Shown one piece after another: positions 24,083 through 32,687 of a DNA stretch of 42,269 nt; position 1 is the first letter of the stretch, and each line of letters begins with the position of its first letter. The DNA lies in assembly GCA_018335275.1 (NCBI GenBank), contig JAGXKM010000010.1, positions 1 to 42,269 of the forward strand, written 5' to 3'. This stretch comes from Anaerolineales bacterium. Lineage in GTDB: Bacteria > Chloroflexota > Anaerolineae > Anaerolineales > UBA11858. A program made the position numbers and the translations under genes. The notes under the pieces were generated by a model. It did not search any database and was not told the DNA's origin. It worked only from the letters and a program-made list of their open reading frames with translations.

Positions 24083-24847
24083 ATGTCTGATGCGATTGAA
24101 TACACAATTTACGGCGATGATCTTCAGATGGTGGAAATCGAACTTGATCCCCAGGAAGGGGTACGAGGTGAAGTAGGTACAATGCTTTACATGGACCCAG
24201 GCGTGAAGATGCAAACCGGGACAGGGGGCGGACTCTTCAAAGGGGTAAAAAGGGTTTTCGCAGGAGAGAGTTTTTTCATCTCCACCTTCCTGAATGAGGC
24301 TTCAGGAAAGCAAACCGCTGCCTTTGCGGCTCCCTTCCCCGGCAAGGTCATCCCCCTGGATCTGGCTTCCCTGGGCGGTTCCTTCATCTGCCAACGAGAT
24401 TCCTTTTTATGTGCAGCCCGGGGGACGGAAATTGAAGTCACGTTCAGTAAAAAATTAGGTGCAGGACTTTTCGGCGGCGAAGGCTTCATACTCCAAAAAT
24501 TAGTCGGAGATGGGATGACATTCGTACATGCAGGCGGTACGGTGATCGAAAAAACGCTTCAAAAAGGGCAGGTCCTTAAAGTGGATACGGGATGTTTGGT
24601 GGCCTTTTCTCCCAGCGTTGATTACGACATCCAATTTATAGGTGGGTTCTCGAACGCTTTATTCGGAGGCGAAGGTTTATTCTTAGCGAAATTAACCGGC
24701 CCGGGTAAGGTCTATTTGCAAAGTCTTCCCCTATCCCGTTTAGCAGACCGGATCGCGGTCGCTGCGCGAACAGACAATAAAGGAGAAAGCAAAGGTGCCT
24801 CAGGGTTGGGAGGCGAGGTGCTAGGGGATATCATCAGCGGATTGTAA
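24083..24847 (+). CDS. AIM24 / TIGR00266 family protein
   Basis: The 254-residue protein belongs to the AIM24-like family with a TRAP-like beta fold. It shows YTIYGDDLQMVEIELDPQEG, a repeated GxGGLFxGxKR-type motif (GTGGGLFKGVKRVFAGESFF) and GAGLFGGEGFILQKLVGDG. Bacterial members are widespread but of unknown function. ATG 24083 is chosen because AGGAG lies 7 nt upstream; a frame opening at 24059 has no SD. A Gly-rich C-terminus (GASGLGGEVLGDIISGL) is present. A small membrane protein follows on the same strand after 47 nt. Confidence 0.85.
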   Translation: MSDAIEYTIYGDDLQMVEIELDPQEGVRGEVGTMLYMDPGVKMQTGTGGGLFKGVKRVFAGESFFISTFLNEASGKQTAAFAAPFPGKVIPLDLASLGGSFICQRDSFLCAARGTEIEVTFSKKLGAGLFGGEGFILQKLVGDGMTFVHAGGTVIEKTLQKGQVLKVDTGCLVAFSPSVDYDIQFIGGFSNALFGGEGLFLAKLTGPGKVYLQSLPLSRLADRIAVAARTDNKGESKGASGLGGEVLGDIISGL

Positions 24848-24894
24848 TCCGCCGGGGACGAATCCAACAATTAAATATGCTCAGGAGGCAAAAC

Positions 24895-25257
24895 GTGTCC
24901 GATCCTGACCGGAAGCCTATTCCCGGATTGAAGTGGGGAGGGCTTATCCTGGGAACATTGGCGGGGGGGTTCTGGTTAGTCTCTCTCATCCTAAACGCTG
25001 TCCACGAACTTAATGAGGGCGTGCTACCCACTTCAATCGAAGGCCCCCTTCTTGCCTTTCTGGTCCTCAGCGCGAGTGCCAGTGGGGGTTTAAGCTGGAG
25101 AAACTTAAGCGTGGGCGGTTTATTGACCACAGGCAACGGTCTTGCTTTATCCATCTTCGCATACATCTCATCAGGGCACAACCACCTGATCGCTGCCCTG
25201 GTCAGTGGGTTTCCATTCTTTTTGGCTGGGATTTTGATCACCTTTTCCGCGCGATGA
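24895..25257 (+). CDS. Small four-helix membrane protein, function unknown
   Basis: The 120-residue protein has four hydrophobic segments: GGLILGTLAGGFWLVSLIL, GPLLAFLVLSASASGGL, GGLLTTGNGLALSIFAYI and LIAALVSGFPFFLAGILITF. This predicts an integral membrane protein with a short polar N-terminus. I do not recognise a family. GTG 24895 is preferred because AGGAGG (24883-24888) lies 6 nt upstream; an ATG at 24877 would place the SD inside the gene. It probably shares a transcript with the AIM24-like gene and converges with the mazG-like gene. Confidence 0.7.
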   Translation: MSDPDRKPIPGLKWGGLILGTLAGGFWLVSLILNAVHELNEGVLPTSIEGPLLAFLVLSASASGGLSWRNLSVGGLLTTGNGLALSIFAYISSGHNHLIAALVSGFPFFLAGILITFSAR

Positions 25258-25280
25258 AAAAAAAGGTAAAAGAAGCGGTA

Positions 25281-26753
25281 TCATTCCTGCCGTTTGGCTT
25301 CTTCCCAAAGCTCGTCAAATTCTTTCAAGCTCAAGTCAGATAGATCATGATCTCGGGACCGGGCAGCCTTTTCCAGATAGGAAAATCGTCGTTTAAAGCG
25401 CTGATTCGCCCCGCGAAGGGCACTTTCCGCGTCCAGATCGTACCACCTGCTGAGGTTTACGACGGCAAATAACAAATCCCCTAATTCTTTTTGCTGGGAT
25501 TGGGGATCCTTCTCCCGTTTTAATTCCCCTAACTCTTCGGAAATCTTCTCCAAAACTCCACTCAAATCCGGCCAATCGAATCCCACACGTGCAGCCCTTT
25601 TTTGAAAGATCTGGGCTTTGGAAAGGGAGGGCAAGGCAGGAGCAACGCCGTCCAGCAAGCCATCTTTCCTATCCCCCTGGTGATGACGCTCCTCCGCTTT
25701 GAGTCGTTCCCAATTCTGGAGCACATCTTCTGTCTCGTCGATATCCAAGTCATCAAAGACATGGGGATGGCGGTTGACGATTTTCGTATGAACACCATGC
25801 AAGACGTCAGCCATGTCAAACTCTCCATATTCGCTGGCAATCTGCGCATGGAGCACAATCTGAAGCAGTAAATCGCCGAACTCTTCTTTCATCGCTTCCG
25901 GGTCGTCTTCATCAATCGCTGTCAGCGCCTCATAGGTCTCCTCCAGCAAGTGAGGGCGCAGGGACTGGTGATCCTGTTCTTTATCCCAAGGACAGCCATC
26001 AGGCGCCCGGAGGCGGGCGATGATCTCTTGAAAGGATTCAAAAGACGTCCTCTCCTTCAGGGGAGGGAGATACAATGAGGTCAGCAAGCCAATATCAGGA
26101 CTGCGGTCGATCTCATAGAGAGAAAGGCTTTCGACCTTTTCACCATCCATCCCGGCTCTGTGAATGAACCGAACCGGATGCTGATCGGGATAGACCGCCA
26201 TCAGGCACAATTTAAGATGAGATGCTACCCAAGGAGAGTGCACCTGGGCGATCAAGGCCGGTATATCCGGGGGAAAGTTCGGGTGGTGCTGTTCAACCAA
26301 TTCTAAGGCGTCTAAAAGGGCTGTGGCCGGCAGCGGGTCGAGGCCCAAGGCCGAAAAGGTGGGTTCAACGTAACTCAGTCCGGAGACAACCCGAAAAGGG
26401 ATACCCCGGGTCTTTGCTTCCCGGATGATCGCTGGTGTGGTCGCTTCAGCGATGAATGGATCCCCAGGAACCGCGTAAACCACCCCCTCCGGCCGTTCAC
26501 TTAAAGCCAAAACCTGTTTGACAATCCCCTCATAGACCTCTGGGAAAGAATCCGCCTGCTCATAAAGATCATCAAATGACCGCACCTTGAGAGAGGAGGG
26601 GAACCCACCCAATGTGGGGTGTTCTTGCGTCCGGAGGTAGACCTCGGATACTGTGGATAGGACATCCCAGGCTTCCCGGGTTAAAAACTTTGCCTCCCCG
26701 GGCCCAAGGCCTAGGATGATGAGCTTCTCTTTAATATTCTGCTTTTCATCCAT
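25281..26753 (-). CDS. mazG: YabN/MazG-type fusion: tetrapyrrole methylase-like domain plus nucleotide pyrophosphohydrolase
   Basis: This 490-residue fusion has a SAM-dependent methylase-like N-domain (about 8-225; KLIILGLGPGEAKFLTREAW, VYAVPGDPFIAEAT, FRVVSGLSYVEPTFSALGLD). Two MazG domains follow (about 238-350 and 375-480). Metal-binding acidic motifs are present in both: EETYEALTAIDEDDPEAMKE with EFGDLL, and EELGEL with KELGDLL. MazG hydrolyses (d)NTPs to monophosphates and pyrophosphate, a house-cleaning role; the methylase-like part has no established substrate. The layout matches B. subtilis YabN. It lies downstream of rpsI behind a hairpin. No SD precedes ATG 26753, so the start is less certain. 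Confidence 0.9.
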   Translation of the reverse strand: MDEKQNIKEKLIILGLGPGEAKFLTREAWDVLSTVSEVYLRTQEHPTLGGFPSSLKVRSFDDLYEQADSFPEVYEGIVKQVLALSERPEGVVYAVPGDPFIAEATTPAIIREAKTRGIPFRVVSGLSYVEPTFSALGLDPLPATALLDALELVEQHHPNFPPDIPALIAQVHSPWVASHLKLCLMAVYPDQHPVRFIHRAGMDGEKVESLSLYEIDRSPDIGLLTSLYLPPLKERTSFESFQEIIARLRAPDGCPWDKEQDHQSLRPHLLEETYEALTAIDEDDPEAMKEEFGDLLLQIVLHAQIASEYGEFDMADVLHGVHTKIVNRHPHVFDDLDIDETEDVLQNWERLKAEERHHQGDRKDGLLDGVAPALPSLSKAQIFQKRAARVGFDWPDLSGVLEKISEELGELKREKDPQSQQKELGDLLFAVVNLSRWYDLDAESALRGANQRFKRRFSYLEKAARSRDHDLSDLSLKEFDELWEEAKRQE

Positions 26754-26758
26754 AATCT

Positions 26759-26805
26759 AAATAGAAAGCGCGAAGAACACTTGAAAATCAGAGGTGTCTT
26801 CGCGC
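26759..26805 (-). terminator. Likely terminator after rpsI, end of the ribosomal gene cluster
   Basis: On the minus strand GCGCGAAGACAC and GTGTTCTTCGCGC pair with one bulged base around a 13-nt loop, followed by TTTCTATTT. It lies 56 nt past the rpsI stop and just before the mazG start. Confidence 0.65.
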
Positions 26806-26860
26806 AGTTTGTAACGAAACGAGGTATCGTTCCCCAGAAAAGATTTTGCTTCGGGGAAAA

Positions 26861-27253
26861 TTACCGCTTGGTATAGGTAGGAGCTTTGCGTGCGCCTTTG
26901 AGCCCTGGTTTCTTGCGTTCCTTTACGCGCGCATCACGAGTCAGGTATCCACCCTGGCTGAGTGTGGTGCGCAAATCTGGATCCATCTCCAATAAAGCCC
27001 GCGCTAATCCCAGGCTCACAGAGTCCCGCTGTCCGGTGTCCCCGCCCCCTTTGACATACGCGCTGATGTCAAAATCTGACCGGCTGTAATTTACAGCATC
27101 TAAAGGATCCACAATTTCAGCCACATCACCCACGCGGGTAAAGTATTCTTCTAAGTTCCGTTCATTTACCACGAATTCCCCGGATCCGGAACGGATGCGG
27201 ACTCGTGCTGTTGCTTCTTTTCGGCGGCCAACGCCTTCAAAATATTCAGTCAT
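26861..27253 (-). CDS. rpsI: 30S ribosomal protein S9 (uS9)
   Basis: The 130-residue protein has GVGRRKEATARVRIRSGSGE at the start, the conserved middle GGGDTGQRDSVSLGLARALL and the basic tail KKPGLKGARKAPTYTKR, whose terminal Arg reaches toward the P-site tRNA. It follows rplM after 76 bp, the standard rplM-rpsI pair, and ends the cluster. Confidence 0.97.
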   Translation of the reverse strand: MTEYFEGVGRRKEATARVRIRSGSGEFVVNERNLEEYFTRVGDVAEIVDPLDAVNYSRSDFDISAYVKGGGDTGQRDSVSLGLARALLEMDPDLRTTLSQGGYLTRDARVKERKKPGLKGARKAPTYTKR

Positions 27254-27329
27254 ACCTTCTCCTTCCTGCGTTCAAAACCCAAGATCTCACTGTAGAGATC
27301 TCGTTTGTTCTTCGTGCTTCTCCCCTCCG

Positions 27330-27776
27330 TTAGGAGAGGACTTCTTCGATCGGTTTCGGCTGCTGCGCCTGATGTGGGTGGTCAGGCCCGGCATATACTT
27401 TTAGTTTCTTCCTCAATTTCCTTCCAAAGCGGTTGTGGGGAAGCATACCATACACCGCATGTTCTATGACGCGTTCCGGTTTCTTTTCCAACTGATCCCG
27501 GAGAGTGATCTGCTTCAATCCGCTCTGGTAACCGCTTTCCCGATAATATATTTTCTGATCCAGTTTCTTTCCCGTGACCTTCACACCTTTCGCGTTGATG
27601 ACGATGACATGATCGCCGACATCCACGCCGGGCGTGAATTGGGGTTTATGCTTCCCAAGGATGAGGGTGGAAATTTTTGTCGCCAAACGACCCAAATTTT
27701 CTCCATCTGCATCCACCAATACCCATTCTTTGGATACGTTATCTGCATTCGGGTAATATGTTTTCCTCACAATCAT
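27330..27776 (-). CDS. rplM: 50S ribosomal protein L13 (uL13)
   Basis: The 148-residue protein has [40 protein letters not shown] and [16 protein letters not shown], all typical for L13, an early 50S assembly protein. It lies between truA (37 bp upstream) and rpsI, an order common in many bacteria. Confidence 0.97.
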   Translation of the reverse strand: MIVRKTYYPNADNVSKEWVLVDADGENLGRLATKISTLILGKHKPQFTPGVDVGDHVIVINAKGVKVTGKKLDQKIYYRESGYQSGLKQITLRDQLEKKPERVIEHAVYGMLPHNRFGRKLRKKLKVYAGPDHPHQAQQPKPIEEVLS

Positions 27777-27813
27777 CTGCTCCCAACATTCTTAATGAAT
27801 ATCTGTTCAATTT

Positions 27814-28575
27814 TCAACCTGATATGACCTCGTTTTCCGGGTAAACGACCTCCAACAAGGTCAACCCCCGGGCTGGCGCTAATCCTCTGGCCGGCGGTCC
27901 CCCCGGTCGATCAAGGTGGGCTGCCACATGGTTCACCCGTTTTCGCCCCTGGCCAATCTCCACCAAAAGGATGACGATATGACGGACCATGTGGTACAGA
28001 AACGCATTACCCACGATTTGGAAGGTATATGTATCCTTCTCTTTCCGCCAGAAAGCTTCTTTAACCTCGCGGATCGTGCTCCCATCCTCCTGGTGAGGAC
28101 TTCCTAAGGCGCCAAAATCATGCACTCCCAGCAAGTGAGATGAGGCCTCCCGTATCCGCGCCAGGTTCACTTCCGGCCATACGCGCCATATATATCGATC
28201 TTGTAAAGGATCCCGTATCGGATCACAGTGGATCCGATATCTGTAACGGCGGTAAAGGGCATCAAAACGGGGTTGAAAACCCTGCTTCGTTTTGACAACC
28301 TTTTTGGCCGAAATATCTCTGGGAAGATTGGCATTCAGTGCGCGCTGCAAATCTTCCTTTGTGTGCGCCCAATCTAAATCAAAGGCAGCGACCTGACCTG
28401 CTGCGTGCACACCGGCATCCGTTCGACCAGCAAAGTACGTCGTGCGCCCCTTCCACGCGATCTCCTGGAGCGCTTTCTCAACTTCGCCTTGCACAGTCCG
28501 CACATTTGGCTGGCGCTGCGAGCCGTGAAAGTCCGTACCATCGTAAGCTAAAGTAACCTGATAACGATCTTTCAT
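27814..28575 (-). CDS. truA: tRNA pseudouridine synthase A
   Basis: This 253-residue enzyme makes pseudouridine at positions 38-40 of the tRNA anticodon stem-loop. The motif FAGRTDAGVHA contains the catalytic Asp53. YDGTDFHGSQRQPNVRTVQG at the N-terminus and the C-terminal FLYHMVRHIVILLVEIGQGR are typical of the family. It follows rplQ after 16 bp, a frequent neighbour in bacterial ribosomal clusters. Confidence 0.95.
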   Translation of the reverse strand: MKDRYQVTLAYDGTDFHGSQRQPNVRTVQGEVEKALQEIAWKGRTTYFAGRTDAGVHAAGQVAAFDLDWAHTKEDLQRALNANLPRDISAKKVVKTKQGFQPRFDALYRRYRYRIHCDPIRDPLQDRYIWRVWPEVNLARIREASSHLLGVHDFGALGSPHQEDGSTIREVKEAFWRKEKDTYTFQIVGNAFLYHMVRHIVILLVEIGQGRKRVNHVAAHLDRPGGPPARGLAPARGLTLLEVVYPENEVISG

Positions 28576-28591
28576 TCCAGCCAGCTGCGGT

Positions 28592-28972
28592 CTATTCTTC
28601 TACCAGCTCCAAGATGACCATCTCCGCGGCATCGCTCGTCCTGGGCGGCAGTTTAAACATGCGCGTGTATCCTCCAGGGCGATCCATGTATCGCGGGGCG
28701 ATGTCATCAAACAATTTCTTGATAATTTCTTTATTGTTTCCCAGACGCGAACTGGCGATCCGTCGGGCATGCACCATTGCATCTTCATCAGCATCCTGCG
28801 CACGTTTTGCCAACGTAATTAATTTTTCTGCAGGGCGCCGGACGAATTCCGCTTTCGCACGGGTCGTGCGCATGCGCTCATTCTCAAACAATTGAACAAT
28901 CATCGTTCGCCGTAGAGCGCCGCGCTGGGCAGAGCTTCGATTTAATTTTTTTCCCGTTACTCGGTGTCGCAT
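28592..28972 (-). CDS. rplQ: 50S ribosomal protein L17 (bL17)
   Basis: The 126-residue protein starts MRHRVTGKKLNRSSAQRGAL and has LFENERMRTTRAKA and RPGGYTRMFKLPPRTSDAAE. ATG 28972 matches the conserved L17 N-terminus; an upstream extension into rpoA is not used. It begins 4 nt after the rpoA stop, so the two are likely coupled. Confidence 0.96.
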   Translation of the reverse strand: MRHRVTGKKLNRSSAQRGALRRTMIVQLFENERMRTTRAKAEFVRRPAEKLITLAKRAQDADEDAMVHARRIASSRLGNNKEIIKKLFDDIAPRYMDRPGGYTRMFKLPPRTSDAAEMVILELVEE

Positions 28973-28976
28973 ATTA

Positions 28977-29942
28977 TCACTCCGACTCGTCTTCTTCGGC
29001 TTCAATAAAGCCGTGATTTTCTAATTTCTCTTTCAATTCAGCCAGGCTCTTTACACCGAAGTTTCGAATGGAAAGCAAGGCATCATCTCCCTTCTCATGA
29101 AGTTCTAAGACCTCACCCACTGTAGTGATCCCCGTCCGCTTCAGGGAATTAAAAACGCGGACAGAAAGGTCCAACTCCTCAATGGGGACTTCGACAACTT
29201 CCTCTTCCGGTTCCACCTGCTCTTCATCTTCCACCATTTCTGCCAGCGACTCGGCGGTAACACCAGACAGGTGCTGTAAATGGCCCATGAGGATTTTGGC
29301 GCTGTCGCTTAAGGCCTCCTCTGGTTCAATGGTCCCATCCGTCCAGACCTCAATGGTTAACTTATCGTAATCCGTACTCTGGCCCACACGCGCTGAACTG
29401 ACGTCAAAGTTGACTCTTTCGACCGGATTATAGATAGCATCGACCGGCAGCTCTCCAATCGGCAAGCGGTCTTTCCTTTCTTCCGCAGGAACATACCCTC
29501 TGCCCCGTCCGACAGTCATCTCAATGGTGAGAGGTGTATCGCGGCCGTCGACGGTGAGGAGATACAAGTCTGGATTGACAATTTCTACTTCCGCAGGGAC
29601 GACGATATCCGCCGCTGTCACCACGCCCTCCCCCTCAATCTCTAAGTGCATGCTGGCCATATCGCCTTCAAAAAGGTTCAAGCGCAATTGCTTGACGTTT
29701 AACATCAGGCGCAGCACGTCCTCTTGGACACCTGGAATGGTGTCGAATTCATGGTCAACCTCAGCAATGCGAATGGATGTCACGGAAGCACCTTCTATCG
29801 ATGACAACATTGTCCGGCGTAGAGCATTGCCCAGGGTGATACCATACCCGCGTTCCAGGGGTTCAATTTCATATTTGCCATACGCGCGAGCTTCAGCCAC
29901 ACGCTCAATCTTTGGCGTTACCATATTTTTCATTCCTAACAC
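28977..29942 (-). CDS. rpoA: RNA polymerase alpha subunit
   Basis: This 321-residue protein has the assembly domain (about 8-240; GYGITLGNALRRTMLSSIEG) and a C-terminal domain (about 255-312; LDLSVRVFNSLKRTGITTVG, LLSIRNFGVKSLAELKEKL) that contacts promoter DNA and activators. The linker and tail are very acidic (EDEEQVEPEEEVVEVP; EAEEDESE). The GTG start is supported by the 9-nt anti-16S match GAGGTGATC with GAGG 6 nt upstream; later ATG codons are too far from it. It lies between rpsD and rplQ. Confidence 0.96.
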   Translation of the reverse strand: MLGMKNMVTPKIERVAEARAYGKYEIEPLERGYGITLGNALRRTMLSSIEGASVTSIRIAEVDHEFDTIPGVQEDVLRLMLNVKQLRLNLFEGDMASMHLEIEGEGVVTAADIVVPAEVEIVNPDLYLLTVDGRDTPLTIEMTVGRGRGYVPAEERKDRLPIGELPVDAIYNPVERVNFDVSSARVGQSTDYDKLTIEVWTDGTIEPEEALSDSAKILMGHLQHLSGVTAESLAEMVEDEEQVEPEEEVVEVPIEELDLSVRVFNSLKRTGITTVGEVLELHEKGDDALLSIRNFGVKSLAELKEKLENHGFIEAEEDESE

Positions 29943-29988
29943 GGATCACCTCACCCTATTCGCTAAATCGTGTCTTAAGCGAAAACCA

Positions 29989-30627
29989 TTACCGGGAATA
30001 AAACTCGACGATCGATTGTTCGCTGAGATTACTGTTGATCTCAGACCGTTCCGGTAACCGAATAACTTTACCAGACAGCGAATCAAGATTACGATCAATC
30101 CACTCCACTGGCGTCCGATTCTCTGCTTCCTCCCTCAAATTTTTAAAAAAGGTCCGTTTCTTAGATCCATCTCGGACCGATATTTCATCCCCAGGGGATA
30201 AAATGACGGAGGGAACATCTGTGCGACGACCGTTGACATTGAAATGTCCATGGGTAACCAACATGCGCGCCTGAGGTCGGCTTGCAGCGTATCCCAAACG
30301 GTATACCACATTATCCAGACGGGATTCCACAATCTGCAGTAAGTTCAAACCCGTCAACCCACGTCGCTGTTGAGCGTTTTCGTAATAACGTCTAAATTGC
30401 CGCTCTGAAATGTCATATACTCTTCGTGCTTTCTGTTTTGCCCGCAGTTGACGTGAGAAATCAGATTCTCTGCTGCGTCGGTATTGGGCAGATCTGCCGT
30501 GCTGACCAGGGGGGTAACTGCGGCGTTCATAGGCGCATTTTTGCGAGTAACACCGTTCTCCTTTCAAGAACAGTTTTTCTCCCTCTCGCCGGCACACTTT
30601 GCATTTCGGCCCACGATATCTAGCCAT
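29989..30627 (-). CDS. rpsD: 30S ribosomal protein S4 (uS4), zinc type
   Basis: The 212-residue protein begins MARYRGPKCKVCRREGEK with Cys9, Cys12, Cys26 and Cys31, a likely zinc site. An S4 RNA-binding domain with RLDNVVYRLGYAASRPQARM follows. It starts 30S assembly by binding 16S rRNA and often represses its own operon. Confidence 0.97.
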   Translation of the reverse strand: MARYRGPKCKVCRREGEKLFLKGERCYSQKCAYERRSYPPGQHGRSAQYRRSRESDFSRQLRAKQKARRVYDISERQFRRYYENAQQRRGLTGLNLLQIVESRLDNVVYRLGYAASRPQARMLVTHGHFNVNGRRTDVPSVILSPGDEISVRDGSKKRTFFKNLREEAENRTPVEWIDRNLDSLSGKVIRLPERSEINSNLSEQSIVEFYSR

Positions 30628-30712
30628 ATAATATTCCTCTTCTTTCTTAACTTACCTTTTATCCTATTTCATCCTCTCAAGCTCAGAGGGACGAAGCGGA
30701 TCTCACAAGAAG

Positions 30713-31114
30713 CTATACCCGACGTTTTTTCGGCGGGCGGCACCCGTTATGGGGTACAGATGTGACATCCGTAATTGATTTCAATTTCAAACCCATGGAT
30801 TCAATCGCCCGCAAGGAAGCTTCACGACCGGGACCAGGTCCCCGAATGAGTGCGTCCGCTTCTCGCAGTCCCATGCCCATAGCCTTCTTCACGGCATCCT
30901 CCGTCGCCAATCGGGCTGCGAATGATGTGCTCCGGCGGGACCCTTTCAAACCCACGGTGCCAGGGCTGCTCCAACAGACCGTGTTTCCTTGATTATCCGT
31001 GACAGTGACGATCGTGTTATTAAACGTCGCCCGGACGTGGATTTGCCCTGAAGAAAGTTTCTTCTTTTTACTTCTTGATTTACTCTGTCGTGAACCTTTC
31101 GATTGTTGAGCCAT
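30713..31114 (-). CDS. rpsK: 30S ribosomal protein S11 (uS11)
   Basis: The 133-residue protein has IHVRATFNNTIVTVTDNQGN, SRRSTSFAARLATEDAVKKA and the C-terminal VTSVPHNGCRPPKKRRV, all typical of S11 on the 30S platform. It lies between rpsM and rpsD, but the gap to rpsM (174 bp) is unusually wide. Confidence 0.97.
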   Translation of the reverse strand: MAQQSKGSRQSKSRSKKKKLSSGQIHVRATFNNTIVTVTDNQGNTVCWSSPGTVGLKGSRRSTSFAARLATEDAVKKAMGMGLREADALIRGPGPGREASLRAIESMGLKLKSITDVTSVPHNGCRPPKKRRV

Positions 31115-31288
31115 AATACCTCTCGAACTTCAATTCTTATCGTGATCCGCTCCCGGTGTTTCCTAACCAGAACGCGGGAAGGAAATGTTGTCCTTTCAAC
31201 TCCAGGCACCTTCTCAGGGCGCAGATGCTATATTTGCCGCTGTGGGAGCTCAAACAGACCACACCCGCAGGGCTTGTAATCATCCTGG

Positions 31289-31678
31289 TTATGTCTTCTG
31301 CATGCCGCGCCGTCGACCTCGTCCTGCCACTGTCTTCTTGGGTCCTTTCCGGGTCCGGGCATTTGTGCGTGTGCGCTGCCCCCGGACGGGCAAGCCTTTC
31401 TTATGGCGGATCCCCCGATAACAACCGATCTCCACCAAACGCTTGATGTTCATCTGGACTTCGCGGCGCAAATCACCTTCTACCTTGTAATTTTGATTAA
31501 TATACTCCCGAAGGCTGGTGATATTTTTATCCGTCAATTCATGCACCCGGATATCGGGGTCAACTCCGGTATCCTCCAGGATATCCTGCGCGCGAGATAA
31601 TCCAATGCCATAGATATAGGTCAGCGCGACCTCAATTCGTTTATCACGGGGTAAATCTACACCTTGTATACGAGCCAT
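31289..31678 (-). CDS. rpsM: 30S ribosomal protein S13 (uS13)
   Basis: The 129-residue protein starts [20 protein letters not shown] and has [30 protein letters not shown] near the end. It bridges 30S and 50S subunits at the head. The start lies 2 nt after the rpmJ stop, so translation is probably coupled. Confidence 0.97.
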   Translation of the reverse strand: MARIQGVDLPRDKRIEVALTYIYGIGLSRAQDILEDTGVDPDIRVHELTDKNITSLREYINQNYKVEGDLRREVQMNIKRLVEIGCYRGIRHKKGLPVRGQRTRTNARTRKGPKKTVAGRGRRRGMQKT

Positions 31679-31680
31679 AA

Positions 31681-31794
31681 TTATCCTTGTCTTTGTTTAT
31701 GTTTCGGGTTCTCACAAATAACGTATACTTTCCCTTTGCGTCTGACTATTTTACACTTATCACAACGTTTTTTCACAGATGATGATACTTTCAT
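31681..31794 (-). CDS. rpmJ: 50S ribosomal protein L36 (bL36), zinc type
   Basis: A 37-codon frame reads [20 protein letters not shown], then [17 protein letters not shown]. Cys11, Cys14, Cys27 and His32 are the zinc ligands of the C+ form of L36. It sits in its usual place before rpsM, but infA does not precede it. A GAGGAAGG stretch a few nt upstream serves as the ribosome binding site. Confidence 0.95.
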   Translation of the reverse strand: MKVSSSVKKRCDKCKIVRRKGKVYVICENPKHKQRQG

Positions 31795-31858
31795 AATGCC
31801 ACTTCCTTCCTCAAATCAGCAAATTTCTCCAAAAATCATTCCCTAAGCCAAAGATATA

Positions 31859-31887
31859 ATTATAGCGTAATCCCTTGTTACAGTCTA
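31859..31887 (-). promoter_or_regulatory. Probable internal promoter before rpmJ, at the usual infA position
   Basis: On the minus strand TAGACT (31887-31882, 4/6) and a perfect TATAAT (31864-31859) are 17 bp apart in the 122-bp map-rpmJ gap. It would drive rpmJ-rpsM-rpsK-rpsD-rpoA-rplQ apart from the upstream genes. Confidence 0.6.
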
Positions 31888-31916
31888 GGGAAATGACTTT
31901 TTGTCCTCTAAAACGC

Positions 31917-32687
31917 TTACAACCTGGTAAGTATCACAGGTTCCTTATCTGTGACCGCGATGGTGTGTTCATAATGAGCAGTCAATGAACGGTCCTCTGA
32001 AATCACAGTCCACTTGTCAGAAAGCACCTTGGTTTTCGGAGTGCCTACCAAGACCATGGGTTCAATGGCGATGGTCATCCCTTCTTTTAACTGCAGCCCT
32101 TTGCCAGGAACTCCAAAATTGGGCACCTGCGGTGGTTCATGCATTTTGCTCCCCACACCATGCCCCGTGTATTTTCTTGGCACGTGAAATCCATTCCCTT
32201 CGACATATGCCTGAATGGCTGCAGAAACATCCCCGACATGGTTTCCAGCTCTCATCTGTTCGATTCCCTTGTAAAGGGACTCTCTCGTGACCTGGATCAG
32301 CCGATTGGCTTCTAACGAAATCTCTCCCACCCCGGCTGTAAACGCGGAATCGCCGATGAATCCTTTATAAGTCGTCCCGCAGTCGACGGAGACGATATCC
32401 CCTTCTTTCAAGGTCCTTCCACTTGGGATGCCGTGCACCATTTCTTCATTCAAACTCACCGTCAGCGTAGCTGGAAAAGGATAGGGTCCCGGATATCCTT
32501 TGAAGGTGGGAATCGCCCCATAAGAGCGGATAATCTCTTCCGCGGATTCATCCAGAGCTTTGGTGGTGATGCCTGGTTCAATCAAGGCTTTGACCTCTTT
32601 CAAGACGCGGGCGTTGATCCTCCCGGCTTCCCGCATGACCGCGATCTCTTGATCGTTTTTGATGACTTCGTTTTTGACCACTACCAT
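31917..32687 (-). CDS. map: Methionine aminopeptidase, type I
   Basis: The 256-residue enzyme removes the starting Met from new proteins. The five metal ligands are visible: Asp102 (VDCG), Asp113 (GDSAFT), His176 (TGHGVG), Glu209 (IAIEPM) and Glu240 (HYEHTI). His85 (MVHGIP) is the conserved active-site His. It starts within the last codons of adk (7-nt overlap), the usual secY-adk-map order. Confidence 0.96.
   Translation of the reverse strand: MVVVKNEVIKNDQEIAVMREAGRINARVLKEVKALIEPGITTKALDESAEEIIRSYGAIPTFKGYPGPYPFPATLTVSLNEEMVHGIPSGRTLKEGDIVSVDCGTTYKGFIGDSAFTAGVGEISLEANRLIQVTRESLYKGIEQMRAGNHVGDVSAAIQAYVEGNGFHVPRKYTGHGVGSKMHEPPQVPNFGVPGKGLQLKEGMTIAIEPMVLVGTPKTKVLSDKWTVISEDRSLTAHYEHTIAVTDKEPVILTRL

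Noticed and set aside
31137-31283. 48-codon minus-strand frame in the rpsM-rpsK gap
   Set aside because: Weak ribosome site, no ribosomal-protein or other known pattern; too little support for a gene.
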